DNA from: Paraburkholderia phenazinium
Lineage (GTDB): Bacteria > Pseudomonadota > Gammaproteobacteria > Burkholderiales > Burkholderiaceae
NCBI RefSeq assembly: GCF_900142845.1
Contig: NZ_FSRU01000002.1
Span: 2,914,001-2,978,000, forward strand
DNA: 64,000 nucleotides
Direction of reading: 5' to 3'
The notes below the pieces were generated by a model that was not told where the DNA came from, ran no database searches, and saw nothing but the letters and a program-made list of their open reading frames with translations. Positions 9,174 through 17,529 of the stretch are shown one piece after another. The stretch's first letter is position 1, and each line of letters begins with the position of its first letter. Position numbers and translations under genes: made by a program.

Positions 9174-9608
9174 ATGTCCATCATTTTCGATTTGATGGAC
9201 ACCACTTTGTCAGAGTCTCCAGAGAAGAAGCATGGAAGTCGAGCAGGCCGTCCGAATTACCCACGGGAGCTTCGGGACCGGCTGGCGGCAGCAGCGTGTG
9301 AGCCGGGCGTCTCGGTCGCGAGACTGGCCCGTGAGAATGGCATCAACGCGAACATGCTGTACACCTGGCGGCGGCGATATCTCGCCGAGCAGCAAGCTCC
9401 GTCTACCAGCCTCCTCCCGGTCGTACTGCTGAGTGACGCGCTGACGCAGGTCGTTGCGTCATCTTCGGGGGTTCCGCAAGCGCCAGATATGAAGCCGGCG
9501 TCTCCTGGGGGCACGATCGAGATCCGCATCGGCCGTGCGATGGTTAAGGTAGACGGCCTGGTCGACGCTGACATGCTGCGTACCGTGCTGGGCAGTCTGC
9601 GATCATGA
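9174..9608 (+). CDS. tnpA: IS66 accessory protein TnpA (OrfA, 144 aa)
   Basis: A small DNA-binding protein of IS66-type elements, required for transposition alongside TnpB and TnpC. The helix-turn-helix is visible at VSVARLARENGINANMLYTW (about residues 48-67), followed by a linker and a C-terminal segment IEIRIGRAMVKVDG. GTG at 9171 and ATG at 9174 are adjacent possible starts; I took the ATG. Its stop codon overlaps the TnpB start as ATGA, which suggests translational coupling. Confidence 0.93.
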   Translation: MSIIFDLMDTTLSESPEKKHGSRAGRPNYPRELRDRLAAAACEPGVSVARLARENGINANMLYTWRRRYLAEQQAPSTSLLPVVLLSDALTQVVASSSGVPQAPDMKPASPGGTIEIRIGRAMVKVDGLVDADMLRTVLGSLRS

Positions 9609-9949
9609 TCTCTCTGCCGGTTGGTACGCGCATCTGGATCGCTGCAGGCGTGACCGATATGCGATGTGGGTTCCAGGGACTGGCCGCAAAGGTACAAACG
9701 GCGCTTGAAGAGAATCCGCTGGGAGGCAACGTCTACATCTTCCGGGGCCGCCGGGGCGACCTCGTAAAAATCCTCTGGGCAACGGAGGACGGAATCTGGC
9801 TTCTCGCGAAGCGGCTTGAGCGGGGCCGTTTTATCTGGCCCCAGGCCGACGGCGGGAAGGTCCATCTGAGTTCAGCACAACTGTCAATGCTTCTCGAGGG
9901 CATCGATTGGCGACAGCCCCGTCGTACCGCCGCGTTATCGATGTTGTAA
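9605..9949 (+). CDS. tnpB: IS66 family protein TnpB (OrfB, 114 aa)
   Basis: Matches the IS66 Orf2-like family throughout: GTRIWIAAGVTDMRCGFQGL at the start, then YIFRGRRGDLVKILW and the LSSAQLSMLLEGIDW end. Its function in transposition is required but biochemically poorly defined. It overlaps tnpA by four bases and is 30 bases from tnpC. Length is normal for the family. Confidence 0.96.
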   Translation: MISLPVGTRIWIAAGVTDMRCGFQGLAAKVQTALEENPLGGNVYIFRGRRGDLVKILWATEDGIWLLAKRLERGRFIWPQADGGKVHLSSAQLSMLLEGIDWRQPRRTAALSML

Positions 9950-9979
9950 ACCGCGCCGCGGACTCGTAAACTACGGCGT

Positions 9980-11548
9980 ATGTCGAACGGCGCCGATCTT
10001 CCAGACGATGTCGAATTGTTGAAGGCCTTGCTGGTCGAGGCCCGTAGTCTGCTTGCTGAACGCGATGTCGAGATCGAGCAGCTTAAGGCGCAGATCGACA
10101 AACTTCGACGCATGCAGTTCGGCCGCAAGTCCGAACAGTTGCAGCGGCAGATCGAGACCCTCGAGACCCAACTCGAGGATCTGGCCGCCGGACGCGGCGT
10201 TGCAGACGTGGAGCGAGCGCAAGCTCGAGGCGCAAACGCTTCCTCCTCCAATGCAACGATGGACGAAGCGGCTTCGAGGCAAGCGCTGGCTGCGCACCTC
10301 GCGCGTGTGGATCATGTGCTCGAGCCCGAATCGAGTTGCCCGGACTGCGGTCAACAGATGCAGGTGCTCGGTGAGGACGTGTCCGAGCAACTCGCCCGGG
10401 TCGCAGCGGCGTTCAAAGTCGTTCGCACGATCCGGCGCAAATTCGTTTGCCCATGCTGCAGCACCATCAGGCAGCCACCCATGCCCGGCCTTCCGATCGA
10501 GCGGAGCATCGCCCATCCAAGCTTGCTGGCGGATATCCTCGTTTCGAAATACGCAGACCACCAGCCGTTGTATCGGCAATCGGCGATCGCGGCGCGCGAC
10601 GGCGTGACGCTCGACCGGGCCAGCATGGGTCGCTGGGTCGGCCAATGCGAAGCGTTGTGCGCGCCGCTGATTGAGGCGCTGCGCCGCTATACGGTGTCGG
10701 CCGCCAAGCTGCATGCGGACGACACACCGATCCCGGTGCTCTCACCGGGCAACAGGAAGACCCGCACCGGTCGGCTATGGGTCTATGTGCGCGACGATCG
10801 TCGCTCGGGGTCGACGCAACCCGCTGCGGTATGGTTCGCATACTCGCCGAACAGACAGGGCATCCACCCTCAGACTCATCTCGCCGGCTTCAGGGGGACC
10901 CTGCAAGCGGACGCTTACGCGGGCTTCGATGAGCTGTTCCTGGGTGGCTCTGTACTGGAAGCGGCATGTCATGCTCACGCGAGGAGAAAGTTCTACGACA
11001 TCCACGTGCGCACGCCGTCCGACACGACGCAAAAAGCGCTTGAATACATTGGCGCGCTATACGACATCGAGGCCTCCATTCGCGGCAAGCCTGCGGCCGA
11101 ACGGCTACAAATACGGCAGGAGAAAGCCAGGCCACTGCTTCAAATCTATGAAGCGTGGCTCAAGGCCAGGCTCGAAACATTGTCGTCGAAGTCCGACACT
11201 GCCAAGGCGATCAACTACTCGCTTAACCAGTGGCGCGCCCTGACGCTATATTGCGAAGACGGCACGCTCGAGATCGACAATAACATCGCGGAAAACGCGT
11301 TGCGTTGTGTAAGCCTGGGTCGGAAGAATTTCCTGTTTGCCGGTTCCGACAGCGGTGGTGAACGTGCTGCTGCGATGTACTCATTGATTGGCACGTGCGC
11401 CCTCAACGACATTGATCCGCGCGCTTACCTGAACTATGTGCTAGCTCACATCGCTGACCATAAAATCAATCGCATCGACGAGCTTCTGCCGTGGCGCGTG
11501 GCCGACAAGCTGCACACGCCAGCCAGTCCGCCGACACCCGCTACCTGA
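9980..11548 (+). CDS. tnpC: IS66 family transposase TnpC (522 aa)
   Basis: The catalytic transposase of the element. The N-terminal coiled coil (about residues 15-65, [19 protein letters not shown]) is followed by a zinc-binding segment (CPDCGQQM near 118 and FVCPCCS near 155). The DDE-type core follows, with Asp in [10 protein letters not shown] and in [11 protein letters not shown], and Glu in [13 protein letters not shown]. The C-terminal tail has the IS66 [17 protein letters not shown] motif. No frameshift or stop is seen, so it appears functional. Confidence 0.97.
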   Translation: MSNGADLPDDVELLKALLVEARSLLAERDVEIEQLKAQIDKLRRMQFGRKSEQLQRQIETLETQLEDLAAGRGVADVERAQARGANASSSNATMDEAASRQALAAHLARVDHVLEPESSCPDCGQQMQVLGEDVSEQLARVAAAFKVVRTIRRKFVCPCCSTIRQPPMPGLPIERSIAHPSLLADILVSKYADHQPLYRQSAIAARDGVTLDRASMGRWVGQCEALCAPLIEALRRYTVSAAKLHADDTPIPVLSPGNRKTRTGRLWVYVRDDRRSGSTQPAAVWFAYSPNRQGIHPQTHLAGFRGTLQADAYAGFDELFLGGSVLEAACHAHARRKFYDIHVRTPSDTTQKALEYIGALYDIEASIRGKPAAERLQIRQEKARPLLQIYEAWLKARLETLSSKSDTAKAINYSLNQWRALTLYCEDGTLEIDNNIAENALRCVSLGRKNFLFAGSDSGGERAAAMYSLIGTCALNDIDPRAYLNYVLAHIADHKINRIDELLPWRVADKLHTPASPPTPAT

Positions 11549-11620
11549 CAGTCCAAGTCCGGATCACCATCATGCCTCACGTGCACGCGCGTGGACGAAC
11601 GGCCCACGTGAGCCGCTTAC

Positions 11621-11628
11621 AATGCTCG
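11621..11628. repeat. Right target-site duplication of IS66
   Basis: AATGCTCG, identical to 9112-9119. Confidence 0.95.
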
Positions 11629-11787
11629 TTCATTCTTGCGAACATATCGATACGTGTGATCGTAGTCGGCTCTTAGTCTCATCTGGTCTTCACGATGCTT
11701 TGAGCATCGCACGTTGCGCTTTTGGAATTTACGATGTAGTTGTGCATCAACCACAGCTGAAGACACGATGGTTGCACAGCAAGCCGG
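11621..11787 (-). other. Former 5' end or leader of the IS66-interrupted immunity gene
   Basis: On the minus strand this segment is open in the same frame as the Imm50-like coding sequence beyond the element, from the stop of the preceding gene (TGA, 11788-11790) to the insertion point. The only ATG in frame is at 11682-11680, encoding MRLRADYDHTYRY. No strong ribosome-binding site precedes it. It is either the lost N-terminus or an untranslated leader. Confidence 0.5.
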
Positions 11788-12117
11788 TCATTTGCGATCC
11801 GAATGAATAACGTAGGTGCAAAGAAAATTCGGATTCTTGACGACCTCTCCAGACGACCTGAGTCGATAGTCTCCCGGCGGAGCAGGTTCAACGTGCGAAA
11901 AGTCCGGAGGCAGAGCGAACTCCGCCCCGCCGCCGCTCAAACGCAAGACAATCCCGGCTTGCGAGTTTGCGCGCACAACCTCACCGTGAAATTGTTCCAC
12001 GCCGGTAGTCTCGTTGTCGCGATTCACATAGGTGAGACCAACAAGCACACTTTTTCCGATCACAGCCGCGGCTAGCGCTTCGTCGAAGTCGGGGAGTTGT
12101 GAGTTGTCGTTGGTCAT
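11788..12117 (-). CDS. Small cytoplasmic immunity-like protein (109 aa)
   Basis: No Pfam name is certain. The protein starts MTNDNSQLPDFDEALAAAVIGKSVLVGLTYVN and ends with PPGDYRLRSSGEVVKNPNF, the pattern of a small beta-rich protein commonly found next to Rhs-type toxins. There is no signal peptide. Its ATG overlaps the stop of the upstream DUF4279 gene (ATGA at 12114-12117), so the two are translationally coupled and probably work together as an immunity pair or alternative immunities. Confidence 0.7.
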   Translation of the reverse strand: MTNDNSQLPDFDEALAAAVIGKSVLVGLTYVNRDNETTGVEQFHGEVVRANSQAGIVLRLSGGGAEFALPPDFSHVEPAPPGDYRLRSSGEVVKNPNFLCTYVIHSDRK

Positions 12118-12431
12118 GATTGATTCGTTGTTCCATGGGATAACGATGCACGCGAGGAGCGTACGGTCACTCCACTAGCAGCGCTGCTCAAGGTTTCAGC
12201 GAAGTACTGCTCACTCATCTCGCTTAACTCTTCCGCACCCTGGCGAACCAGCGGGAACGTGCAGTAGCTGAGGTCATAATGTCCTGCAATAGGCAGCCCT
12301 TTGGCGCTCGTCCTCTGATCACCAATCTTGTGCATCCATTTTGGTTTCATGCGAAGTTGATCACAGATTTCTTGCGGATCGACATTTTTGCTAAAAAATC
12401 GAAGGGATACAGTAAAGCGAAATGAATTCAT
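12114..12431 (-). CDS. DUF4279 protein, probable immunity to the orphan Rhs tip (105 aa)
   Basis: The N-terminus (FTVSLRFFSKNVDPQEICDQL, with later KPKWMHKIGDQRTS and GHYDLSYCTFPL) matches the DUF4279 family, small cytoplasmic proteins frequent beside polymorphic toxins. It is slightly short for the family, and its C-terminus is Ser-rich and atypical, so it may be truncated. It begins only 10 bases after the stop codon of the decayed Rhs C-terminal fragment, the standard toxin-then-immunity spacing. AGGTGAACAGGT precedes the ATG. Confidence 0.75.
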   Translation of the reverse strand: MNSFRFTVSLRFFSKNVDPQEICDQLRMKPKWMHKIGDQRTSAKGLPIAGHYDLSYCTFPLVRQGAEELSEMSEQYFAETLSSAASGVTVRSSRASLSHGTTNQS

Positions 12432-12441
12432 ACCTGTTCAC

Positions 12442-13065
12442 CTATGGCACATAGACCTTGTAATCACCGTAATTCACGGCATCGCCATTTGAATCACCCG
12501 TAATCACATCACCATTGGGTGCTATTCCTGTCCAATCCCTTGGACCCGCCCCTACACCGTCTTTGATTCCGTGCACAGGATCCTTATCAAATCCCATCGT
12601 ATCAATCGGCCTCGTACCTGCAGTGCATCCCTTAGGTTTCGAGCCTGGCTTAGGCTTCGCAAAGGTCGGCCCTGACCAACTATCGCGGAGTTTGTTCCAT
12701 CAGTTGCTAACTCCTTGTGGACCAGGTAACGGCGCAACCCAAGACGGCCTGCTTGGCCCATACCCGCTACCTGGCGGACCAGCAGGAACAGGAACGCCCA
12801 TTGCCTGCAATCCGGACGGATCAGTAAGCTGCACCGGGTTCCCCCCACATAAGCATACGCATTCGTTTGCCCACTCGCTCAGCCGATCGGATCCTCGCTG
12901 ATGAACCGCCCGGTTTGCGGACTGTAATACCGGTTGCGATAGTAGTACAACGGTACTGCAGCGGCACGACATCGTTCACAGTCGGACGGGCGCGTCGTAA
13001 CTGCATTTGTTGCACACACTTGCGTTTGACTGGCGACACCCCCAAAGCTGGGTGCTCGGCTTAAT
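12442..13065 (-). pseudogene. Orphan Rhs C-terminal tip (decayed toxin fragment)
   Basis: On the minus strand, 13065 to about 12830 closely repeats the end of the Rhs core found in the intact gene nearby (RNRYYSPQTGRFISEDP, then NAYAYV and GGNPV). It then switches to a different C-terminal domain of about 120 residues ending GDYKVYVP and a TAG at 12442. Three lesions break it. TGA at 12879-12881 replaces the Trp of the core (DPIG-stop-AS). A one-base deletion in the C run at 12841-12846 shifts the frame. A TGA at 12700-12702 follows GPQGVSN. The tip contains DWTGIAPNGDVITGD, a pattern common at ends of Rhs toxins. It is the classic displaced cassette left by toxin-tip replacement. Confidence 0.87.
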
Positions 13066-13096
13066 CAAGGTTAGACAAAGGATGGCAGCTTACAGA

Positions 13097-13492
13097 CTAG
13101 CCTCCACCACATTCGCCGTTCTCGGTGAAGTAACACCTGCCTAGCTCGATAGCGGCTGGTGGATATCCCAAGTCTGGCATTTCCATGCAAGCCTTTAGGT
13201 GTCCTTCGAACTCGAGGCGAACGGCTTCAGATCTCAAATACGAAAGCCGGGTATGCGTCATATATTTAGCTACATCGTGCAGCACGCCAAAGATAGCGTT
13301 ATGCAGATTCCGCATCACGATTTCTTCATCAGTGCCAATATACCGAGCCTCCCGGATATCGGCCGTGTCATAGAGCCCGGCAACCGAATAACGCCCCGAT
13401 TCGGCATCCCTATGAAGCAACGCGCTCAAATCGATCTCGTCCGGCCACTCCAAAAGCGCTCGTGCAAGTAGATCGTTAAACCTAAGTGACAT
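13097..13492 (-). CDS. Candidate cognate immunity protein of the intact Rhs toxin (131 aa)
   Basis: No family recognised. It starts 15 bases after the Rhs stop codon on the same strand, the position of the cognate immunity gene in nearly all Rhs systems, and has an AGAGAAG ribosome-binding site. The protein is acidic, has no signal peptide, and is mostly helical by eye (MSLRFNDLLARALLEWPDEI, then IVMRNLHNAIFGVLHDVAKY). The C-terminus carries two cysteines (RCYFTENGECGGG). Function is inferred from position only. Confidence 0.72.
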   Translation of the reverse strand: MSLRFNDLLARALLEWPDEIDLSALLHRDAESGRYSVAGLYDTADIREARYIGTDEEIVMRNLHNAIFGVLHDVAKYMTHTRLSYLRSEAVRLEFEGHLKACMEMPDLGYPPAAIELGRCYFTENGECGGG

Positions 13493-13507
13493 ACTTCTCT
13501 CCGTCCA

Positions 13508-16500
13508 CTATTTCCGAATGCGTCCGTCGGGCCAGATGCTCTGGGGCTTCTTCCCGCTTTCCCATGCCTTCTTGTCCGGCCAGCGCTTCCATTGCGGACC
13601 ATCACCGTCTCGGTTGCCGTGCCCGGCAGTGTCCTTCTCCCAAACGGAACCGTCACTTGGGCACAGTTTCCCGGGAGTGCCGGTAATTGGCTGAAACTTA
13701 TCTTTCGCACTGCCCGGATTGTCTGGATAAACAACAGGATCATCACCGTCGCTGAACATCGGGCCGAGAACATCACCGGCAACAATGCCGCCAATGATCC
13801 CCCCGATAATCCCGCCCGCTATTGTGCCCGCCGGCCCGAGGGTAGACCCAGCCTCGCCTCCTGCTATAACACCTGCAAGCGGATTGGTGCCACGCGAATC
13901 GCGATACGAAACGGGATTGCCGCCCACATAAGCATACGCGTTCGTCTGCCCACTCGCCCAGCCGGTCGGGTCTTCACTGATGAATCTCCCGGTTTGCGGA
14001 CTGTAATACCGGTTCCGATAGTAATACACCCCCGTCCCATCATTCTCCCGCCCGGTGTACTGCTGCGAATTCACATCCGCGGCACCCGCCAGCGTCGTCA
14101 CCCCATACGGCTGGTACCTGTACTGCGTCTGGCTCTGCTGGTTCGCATCGGTCAGCGCAATCACATTGTTATTCGCATCGCGCAACACATACCGATCCCC
14201 ACCCGCATCATCCCCAACCCGCCGGTACGTCAGCTCATCCAGTCCACCCTCCGGGTACGGCGAGAACACGCGAATCCGCCTTGACCAGTCGTTATCCGGA
14301 ATCGTGAAGCTCAGCTCGTCGCCAATCCAGAACGACTGTATCCGGTGGCCATTGACCGTCTGGTCCCGGCGACGCCCGGACATGTCATAGCTGAAGCTCG
14401 CCGTCACCGCACCGCTGATCTGTCCCAGCAGGCCCTGCGCGTTCCAGCTGTACTGGTTCGCCCCGTCGCTCGCGAGACTGCCGTTCAGGTCGTAGGTGTA
14501 GGCCATGCCCGCCCAGCGCGTGAGCTGGTTCGCGCCGTTGTACTGCGCGTCGCTCACCGCCTGCGGCAGGTCCACCTTCGCCAGGCTCCCGCCTGCCCTC
14601 GTGCGACGCCCCGCCGCGTCATAGCCATACGTCAGCTCGCCCAGCACGCTGCCGTCCGCGCGCCTGTACGTGATGCCCGTCAGCTGGCTGGCCGCATCCC
14701 ACGCGTAGTCCGCCGTGATGCCATTGGCCAGCGTCGCGTGGCTGCGCCGCCCGAGCGCGTCGTAGCCGTAGCTGAACGTGCGCACGTCGTGGTTGAGCTG
14801 GTACTGGATCTGCGTGATCCGGTGCTCCGCATCGCGGCTGTAGTCCACCGTCGCATCGCTCATCTCCATGCGCGACAGGTCGCGGCTGTCCGGCGCATAG
14901 CGCAGCCACACCGTGCCCTGCTGGCTCGCGTGGTCGAACCAGCCGTTGAGGTAGCCCGTCACGCTGTCGTAGTAGCGGTACGTCGCCGTGGGGGCCTGGC
15001 CGTCGTCCGCGTCCGTACCCAGTTGCAGCCGGCCGGACGCATCCCTGCCGTAGCTCCACGAGCGGTTCGGCTTCGCACCCGCACTGCTGGAGAAGTAGAC
15101 CGCCGCCAGCTGGCCCGCCGCGTCGTAGATGTACGTCCTCACCTGCCCCTTGCGGTCGGTCACCGTCGCCAGTTCTCCGGCGCTGTTCCACGTGTAGGTC
15201 TCGCTGTGGCCCAGTGGATCGCTTTTGCTCACCGGGCGCCCGATCGCGTTATACGTGTAGCGCGTCGTGACGCCCTTCGGATCGGCCCCGGCAAGCAGGT
15301 GCCCATTGCGGTCCCACGTGAAGCGGGTCACACCGCCCAGTGCGTCGGTGACGTCGGTGGTACGGTCCAGCGCGTCGAGCGTGCGCCGCGTCGTGTTGCC
15401 CAGCGGGTCCTGTACCGCCGTCACCCGGCCTGCCGCATCGGTCGTGAACTGCGTGGTCCGGTTCAGCGGGTCGGTGACGCTCGCCAGATCCGGCCCGGCG
15501 TAGGCGTACTTCGTCACGCCCCTGAGCGCATCGGTCACCGTCAGCGGGCGGCCCTGGCTGTCATTCGTGAACGTCGTGCGGTTGCCGGCACGGTCAGTCG
15601 CCGTCAGCAGGTTGCCCTTCGCGTCGTACGTATAGACGGTGCTCACACCACGCTGGGGGTCGCCCGCCTGCGCTTCGGTGAGCAACTGGCTGTAGCTGTC
15701 GAAGCTGCGCGTAACCAGCGTGCCGGACTGGTCCGCCTCGCTGGTCCGGTTACCGTTCGCGTCGTAGCCGTAGGTGTACTGGCGGTCCATCGACGTGAGG
15801 TTCGTCGTACGGCCATTCGCGTCGTACGTGAAGGTCTGCACCTGCTGGATCGGCTGGCCGGCCGGGTACGTGTTGCGCACCACCCGCCCGTTCGCATCGA
15901 ACTCCAGACGGCGCACGCTGCCGCGCCGGTCCGTCACTTCCGTCTGGGTGACCTTGCCGCCCGAGACCGTGTACGCCATCGCGAACGTGCTGCCGTCAGC
16001 CAGCGTCTGCGCCACCACCCGGTCGCTGTCGTCGTAGGTGTTGACCACCTGCGGGTTGCCTTCCGGGTCCGTCACGCTGACGAGACGGCTCTTCGTGTCC
16101 CAGCCGTACTTCCATACGCCACCACCGGCGTCGGTCATCTGGGTGAGACGGTCCTGACTGTCGTACTGATAGGCGACCTGCCGGTTCAGTGGATCGGTCA
16201 CGCGCGACACCAGCGGCGTGCCGCGGCTACCCGTGATGGACGTAAATGCCAGTGCGCGCCCGCCTGGGCTGGTGATGCCCGTGACCGCGCCCGTCCTGCT
16301 GTCGCGGGCGATCACCACAGTGTTGCCGTTGCGGTCCTGCACACGGGTCAGGCGGTACAGGCCGGCGATCATCGTGAACTGCCGCACGCGCCCATCGCGC
16401 AGCGTGAGCACTTTCGTGGTGCCACTGCCGGTGATGCTGGCGCGATAGTAGTCGCCGGGGCTCGTCAGGTCGTCCCACGTTGAGGTGGTGCCGGTCCGCA

Positions 16501-17161
16501 GCGCGAACGGCACGTGAATGCCACTCGACAGGTAAAGCTGGATAAGCTGCCGCGCGCCATTGGCATCCGCAGCGGCCACCGTCAGGTAGCTGTCGTAGTT
16601 AAACGTCGCTCCGATGCCGAAGGCACCCGCCATCGGTCTGCCCGAGGTGTCATAGGCGCTGCTGCGGTAGACCCGTGCGAGATCGAGCGCGCCTGCCGGA
16701 TCCGCAACATGCAGGTCATGGGCAACGAGGTGGAACTGGCCTGTGTACAGCCGGACCGGATCCCCGCCCGACGTGCTGCTGCCGCAACCCGCCGTCGCAT
16801 CGCCGCCACCGCAGCCGCCCGCGCCGCCGGCGTTGCCGTCCACGCCATCACCGTCGATGACCACGCTCTCATCCGGCGAGACCGGTTCAACCGTCGCGCC
16901 GGCGGACGGCCCGCTGCAGTACGACGCGATCTCACCGGGGTCACCGCAGACGTACCCGCCCATTCCACCGAAATCGGCCGTCGATGCCTTAAGCGGGCAC
17001 GCCGGATCGGCGGGATAAGCGCCCGCAGCAATGTACTTCGACGGGCAGTCGACGGCATGCGCGTGCGGTGCGGCAAACCACGACAGCAAGACAAACAGCA
17101 GCAGCAGGAACGGACGCTGCAGGGACTGCCGCCGCGCGGCAGCAACGTGAACAGTTCGCAT
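13508..17161 (-). CDS. Secreted Rhs/YD-repeat polymorphic toxin (1217 aa)
   Basis: A large YD-repeat protein expected to carry a variable toxic tip to rival cells. Residues 1-36 form a Sec signal peptide (PFLLLLFVLLSWFAAPHAHA). Residues about 133-230 match the DUF6531/pre-YD region (GDPVRLYTGQFHL). Many YD repeats follow (YTYDAKGNLLTATDRAGN type), which fold as a closed beta shell. The RHS core signature lies near residue 1055-1075 (YYSPQTGRFISEDPTG, AYAYVGGNP). After SYRDSRG the last about 135 residues are variable: a glycine-zipper hydrophobic stretch (GTIAGGIIGGIIGGIVAG) and a Trp/Arg/Lys-rich tip ending SIWPDGRIRK, which I cannot assign to a named toxin. No PAAR or VgrG part is present, so export appears Sec-dependent. 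A small YD-repeat gene precedes it and an immunity candidate follows it. Confidence 0.93.
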   Translation of the reverse strand: MRTVHVAAARRQSLQRPFLLLLFVLLSWFAAPHAHAVDCPSKYIAAGAYPADPACPLKASTADFGGMGGYVCGDPGEIASYCSGPSAGATVEPVSPDESVVIDGDGVDGNAGGAGGCGGGDATAGCGSSTSGGDPVRLYTGQFHLVAHDLHVADPAGALDLARVYRSSAYDTSGRPMAGAFGIGATFNYDSYLTVAAADANGARQLIQLYLSSGIHVPFALRTGTTSTWDDLTSPGDYYRASITGSGTTKVLTLRDGRVRQFTMIAGLYRLTRVQDRNGNTVVIARDSRTGAVTGITSPGGRALAFTSITGSRGTPLVSRVTDPLNRQVAYQYDSQDRLTQMTDAGGGVWKYGWDTKSRLVSVTDPEGNPQVVNTYDDSDRVVAQTLADGSTFAMAYTVSGGKVTQTEVTDRRGSVRRLEFDANGRVVRNTYPAGQPIQQVQTFTYDANGRTTNLTSMDRQYTYGYDANGNRTSEADQSGTLVTRSFDSYSQLLTEAQAGDPQRGVSTVYTYDAKGNLLTATDRAGNRTTFTNDSQGRPLTVTDALRGVTKYAYAGPDLASVTDPLNRTTQFTTDAAGRVTAVQDPLGNTTRRTLDALDRTTDVTDALGGVTRFTWDRNGHLLAGADPKGVTTRYTYNAIGRPVSKSDPLGHSETYTWNSAGELATVTDRKGQVRTYIYDAAGQLAAVYFSSSAGAKPNRSWSYGRDASGRLQLGTDADDGQAPTATYRYYDSVTGYLNGWFDHASQQGTVWLRYAPDSRDLSRMEMSDATVDYSRDAEHRITQIQYQLNHDVRTFSYGYDALGRRSHATLANGITADYAWDAASQLTGITYRRADGSVLGELTYGYDAAGRRTRAGGSLAKVDLPQAVSDAQYNGANQLTRWAGMAYTYDLNGSLASDGANQYSWNAQGLLGQISGAVTASFSYDMSGRRRDQTVNGHRIQSFWIGDELSFTIPDNDWSRRIRVFSPYPEGGLDELTYRRVGDDAGGDRYVLRDANNNVIALTDANQQSQTQYRYQPYGVTTLAGAADVNSQQYTGRENDGTGVYYYRNRYYSPQTGRFISEDPTGWASGQTNAYAYVGGNPVSYRDSRGTNPLAGVIAGGEAGSTLGPAGTIAGGIIGGIIGGIVAGDVLGPMFSDGDDPVVYPDNPGSAKDKFQPITGTPGKLCPSDGSVWEKDTAGHGNRDGDGPQWKRWPDKKAWESGKKPQSIWPDGRIRK

Positions 17162-17211
17162 GGAAAACCTGACAGATCAGATGCGGGAAAGAAACACGCG
17201 GGCCAGCCGGC

Positions 17212-17529
17212 TCAACGCGCCGCGGCCTGGCTGGCGGTGGCATTCGACGCATCATCCGCACGCGTGGCAGCGACACTCTCCTGCCGGCGAATCGCGGTGA
17301 TATTGCCGGCCGCGTCGTAGTCGTAATACGCGGTGTTGCCCGACACCGTCACCAAGGTCAGACGCCCCACGGCGTCGTAGCCATAAGTGATGTCGTCAGC
17401 ATGGGAGAGCGAAGAAAACAGCAGCACGCACACCGCGGCGAATCCACCGGCCAGCCCCTGAACGACACTCGCTTTAGCACAGCCGGATAACGCAGAAGCA
17501 GCCCGGACGCGGGCGCAGACAGCAGCCAT
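17212..17529 (-). CDS. Small secreted YD-repeat protein preceding the Rhs gene (105 aa)
   Basis: After an N-terminal signal sequence (hydrophobic GLAGGFAAVCVLLFSSLSHA), the mature part is just two YD repeats (ITYGYDAVGRLTLVTV and YYDYDAAGNITAIRRQ) and an Ala/Thr/Ser-rich tail. I chose the ATG at 17529 because GGGGGAG lies eight bases before it; an upstream in-frame TTG lacks one. It is 50 bases upstream of the large Rhs gene and on the same strand, so probably co-transcribed. It may be a remnant or a partner that helps close or secrete the large shell; neither is shown. Confidence 0.75.
   Translation of the reverse strand: MAAVCARVRAASALSGCAKASVVQGLAGGFAAVCVLLFSSLSHADDITYGYDAVGRLTLVTVSGNTAYYDYDAAGNITAIRRQESVAATRADDASNATASQAAAR

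Larger units (their letters stand above)
9120..11620 (+). mobile_element. Complete IS66-family insertion sequence (2501 bp)
   Basis: The element carries tnpA, tnpB and tnpC in the order typical of IS66. The left end starts GTAAGCGGCTC at 9120 and the right end carries the exact inverse (GAGCCGCTTAC, ending 11620), so the terminal inverted repeats match over 11 bases. It is flanked by the perfect 8-bp direct repeat AATGCTCG (9112-9119 and 11621-11628); 8-bp target duplications are the rule for IS66. All three frames are open, so the copy looks intact and probably recently inserted. Confidence 0.97.

Noticed and set aside
12515..12901. A 128-codon plus-strand frame in the orphan Rhs region
   Set aside because: It is antisense to the decayed Rhs tip, whose minus-strand translation matches the core of the intact Rhs protein.
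14345..16483. A 712-codon plus-strand open frame inside the Rhs gene
   Set aside because: Its sequence is Arg/Val/Ala-rich antisense of YD repeats without domain features; the minus-strand Rhs protein has all family motifs.
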